Source of the DNA: Aeromicrobium senzhongii
Lineage (GTDB): Bacteria; Actinomycetota; Actinomycetes; Propionibacteriales; Nocardioidaceae
Direction: 5' to 3'
NCBI RefSeq assembly: GCF_014334735.1
Contig: NZ_CP060587.1
Coordinates: 1,488,001 to 1,552,000 of the forward strand
DNA length: 64,000 nt
The notes below the pieces were generated by a model. It saw only the letters and a list, made by a program, of their open reading frames with translations, ran no database searches and was not told where the DNA came from. Shown here piece by piece: positions 62,118 to 64,000 of this stretch (position 1 is its first letter; each line of letters begins with the position of its first letter). The translations under genes and the position numbers were made by a program.

Positions 62118-63608
62118 ATGGGCACGACGAGAACCGTACTGCTCGCCGTCGCGGTGGCGATCGCCCTGCGCCTGCCGTTCCTGGGCGTCCTGCCGAGCCC
62201 CGACGAGGCCGGTCTGCTGATCGTGGGCGGGCAGTGGGGCCCCGGAACGTCGCTCTACGGCGACCACTGGATCGACCGCCCGCCGATCCTGCTCGCCTGG
62301 GCCTGGCTGGCGGCGCACACCGGGGGAGTGGTGGCGCTGCGGGTCCTGGGTCTGATCCCCGTCGTCGTCACGATCGTCGCCTGCTCCGCCGCCGCGGGAC
62401 GGATCGGCGGCGGCCGTGCCGCTCGGTGGGCGGCCGTCGCGGCGGCCGTCCTGACCGTCAGTCCGTGGGTCGGCGCCGACCGGGTGAACGGCGAGCTGCT
62501 CGCCGCTCCGTGGCTGGCGGTGGGGGTGTACGCGGCCATCCGCGCGGTCGAGACCCCGACGGCACGGTGGGGACTCGCGACGGGTGCGGCGGTCGCCGGC
62601 GCCGTCCTGACGAAGCAGAACCACGGCGACGCCGCGGTCTTCGCGGTGGTGCTGCTGGCCGGTTGCCTGATGACGGGTCGGCTGCAGCCTGCCGCCGCGC
62701 TGCGACTGGCGGCCTCGGCCCTGCTCGGCGCCCTCGCGCTCACCGCCGTCGTGGTGCTCGCGGCGTGGACCCGCGGAACCACCCCGGGCGAGCTGTTCGA
62801 CGCGCTCTTCGCGTTCCGGCTGCGGGCCGCGGAGGTGATGGGCGCCGACCCCGAGGGTGCGCGGGACGGGCGCCGGGACGAAGTGCTGCGGCGCGCCGTA
62901 CTCGGTGGACAGGTGCTCCTGGTCCTGATCGTCCTGGTGATGCCCGTGGCGCGCCGATTCCGCTCACCCGTGCACTGGGCCCTGGCGGCGATGGCGGCAT
63001 TCGGCTGCCTCTCGGTGATCGGCAGCGGGAGCTGGTGGAACCACTACCTCGTCGAGCTGGCGGTGCCGGCGGCGGTCGGTGCCGGAGTCATCGCCGCGCG
63101 CACGCGGGTCGTGGTCCCGCTGGTCGTCGGTTACGCGGCCGTGGCCGCGGTGGTCGGGGCGTACTTCCTGCTGCCGGCCATCGGCGCCGTCGACGCTCCG
63201 GCGGCGGTCGGGCGCGCGATCGCGGACGCCGCCGAGCCCGGTGACTCGGTGGTCAACGCCTGGGGCCGGGCCGACCTGGTCTACGCGACGGGCCTCGACT
63301 CGCCCTATGAGCACCTGTGGAGCCTGCCGGTGCGCACGGACGACCCGCGACTGGCATCGTTCGCCGCGCTCGTCGCGGGGCCGAAGGCGCCCACGTGGCT
63401 GGTGGTCCGTCGGCACCTGGAGGGCTGGGGCATGGACGCCGCCGGCACGCAGGCGCTGGTGGATCGCCGGTACCGGCAGGTCGCCACCTTGTGCGACTAC
63501 CGCGTCTACCTGCTCGGCGGCGTCGATCGCCGCGCGCCGAAGCCGCCCCCGGTCGATCGCTGCAAACCGTCGACGTCGCTGCGGCCGACCGCCATGATGG
63601 AGCCATGA
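62118..63608 (+). CDS. GT-C family membrane glycosyltransferase
   Basis: 496 residues with about eleven helices, a signal anchor first (RTVLLAVAVAIALRLPFLGV). The GT-C hallmark acidic motif follows at once (LPSPDEAGLLIVGGQW), then YGDHWIDRPPILLAW, as in ArnT/PMT-type enzymes that use polyprenyl-phosphate sugars at the outer face. Acceptor unknown. Couples by ATGA to an ABC ATPase gene. GGGGGACC before the ATG serves as the ribosome-binding site. Confidence 0.78.
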   Translation: MGTTRTVLLAVAVAIALRLPFLGVLPSPDEAGLLIVGGQWGPGTSLYGDHWIDRPPILLAWAWLAAHTGGVVALRVLGLIPVVVTIVACSAAAGRIGGGRAARWAAVAAAVLTVSPWVGADRVNGELLAAPWLAVGVYAAIRAVETPTARWGLATGAAVAGAVLTKQNHGDAAVFAVVLLAGCLMTGRLQPAAALRLAASALLGALALTAVVVLAAWTRGTTPGELFDALFAFRLRAAEVMGADPEGARDGRRDEVLRRAVLGGQVLLVLIVLVMPVARRFRSPVHWALAAMAAFGCLSVIGSGSWWNHYLVELAVPAAVGAGVIAARTRVVVPLVVGYAAVAAVVGAYFLLPAIGAVDAPAAVGRAIADAAEPGDSVVNAWGRADLVYATGLDSPYEHLWSLPVRTDDPRLASFAALVAGPKAPTWLVVRRHLEGWGMDAAGTQALVDRRYRQVATLCDYRVYLLGGVDRRAPKPPPVDRCKPSTSLRPTAMMEP

Positions 63609-64000
63609 CGGGCGGACCGGTGGTGCGCGCGGCCGGTCTGACCCGCGTGTTCGAGGGTCGCGTCGCCGTGGCCGCCCTGGACCTGACGGTCGAGCGGGGC
63701 CGCGTGCTCGGCGTGCTCGGACCGAACGGCGCCGGCAAGTCCACCACCGTCCGCATGCTCACCGGACTCCTGCGGCCCACGTCCGGGACGGTCGACCTGT
63801 TCGGCGAGCGCGTCACGCCGCGCACGGCTCCGCTGCTGCGCGCCCGGGTCGGTGTGCAGACCGAGGCGAACCTCTACCACCGGCTGACCGTCGCCGAGAA
63901 CCTGCGCACGTGGGGCGACCTGCACGGCCTGCCCCGCCGGACGACCGAGCGCCGCCTGACCGAAGTGCTCGAGATCCTGGGCCTGGCCGATCGTCGCGAC
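63605..64000 (+). CDS. ABC transporter ATP-binding protein (5' part)
   Basis: The first 132 residues only; the gene runs off the window. Opens MTGGPVVRAAGLTRVFEGRV with Walker A LGPNGAGKSTTV and the Q-loop region VGVQTEANLYHRLTVAENL. The daunorubicin-resistance/ABC-2 ATPase type is most likely, with a membrane partner expected downstream. Translationally coupled to the glycosyltransferase. Confidence 0.85.
   Translation, partial: MTGGPVVRAAGLTRVFEGRVAVAALDLTVERGRVLGVLGPNGAGKSTTVRMLTGLLRPTSGTVDLFGERVTPRTAPLLRARVGVQTEANLYHRLTVAENLRTWGDLHGLPRRTTERRLTEVLEILGLADRRD

Overview
This window is a contiguous piece of a high-GC actinobacterial chromosome. The gene order (cydABDC next to ftsY, then amt-glnK-glnD-ffh), the HNH/DUF222 endonuclease, a PASTA kinase, F420/PPOX-type proteins and many starts that look leaderless suggest the Nocardioidaceae, and the genus Aeromicrobium is a reasonable but unproven guess. 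All functions below were inferred by reading the sequence; no database search was run.

Layout. 1-24.7 kb is ordinary core genome: the end of a hotdog thioesterase, cytochrome bd oxidase with its CydDC exporter (1.2-6.8 kb), the SRP receptor FtsY, the nitrogen operon amt-glnK-glnD, the SRP protein Ffh, gluconate kinase and permease, a heterodimeric ABC exporter, the ribosome GTPase Der, a glutaminase-STAS fusion, an HNH endonuclease, lactate dehydrogenase and a small secreted CAP-like protein.

24.74-37.69 kb is an integrated island of about 12.9 kb that is visibly more AT-rich than its surroundings. It is bounded by a 61-bp direct repeat of the 5' part of tRNA-Pro(GGG). The intact tRNA lies at the right end and an orphan 5' fragment at the left end. 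The island has an excisionase-like gene but no recognisable integrase. It carries an orphan MbcA/ParS-like antitoxin, two very large secreted multi-module CAP-like proteins that are paralogues (each followed by a small Pro-rich ORF), an Mrr-type restriction endonuclease preceded by a frameshifted small ORF, a deoxyribosyltransferase/TIR-like protein, an AbiV-type HEPN protein, a second protein ending in a HEPN-like R-x4-H motif, and a transposase-less IS remnant. Two nearly identical 17-bp palindromes bracket the CAP/Mrr portion. This is the most unusual part of the window and looks like an anti-phage/surface-protein island.

37.8-64 kb returns to chromosomal character: two TetR regulators with an SDR oxidoreductase and a ketosteroid-dehydrogenase-like flavoprotein (one TetR has a perfect 13-2-13 bp operator), a class A beta-lactamase lipoprotein, a class I amidotransferase, two CNNM-type membrane proteins behind a 22-codon upstream ORF, a GadB/GadC acid-resistance pair, MOSC, PPOX and NUDIX proteins, a class II amidotransferase, several membrane and small proteins leading into a large MalT-type LuxR regulator, a potassium channel, a PASTA Ser/Thr kinase, a SulP transporter, an aldo-keto reductase, a GT-C glycosyltransferase and the start of an ABC ATPase that runs off the window.
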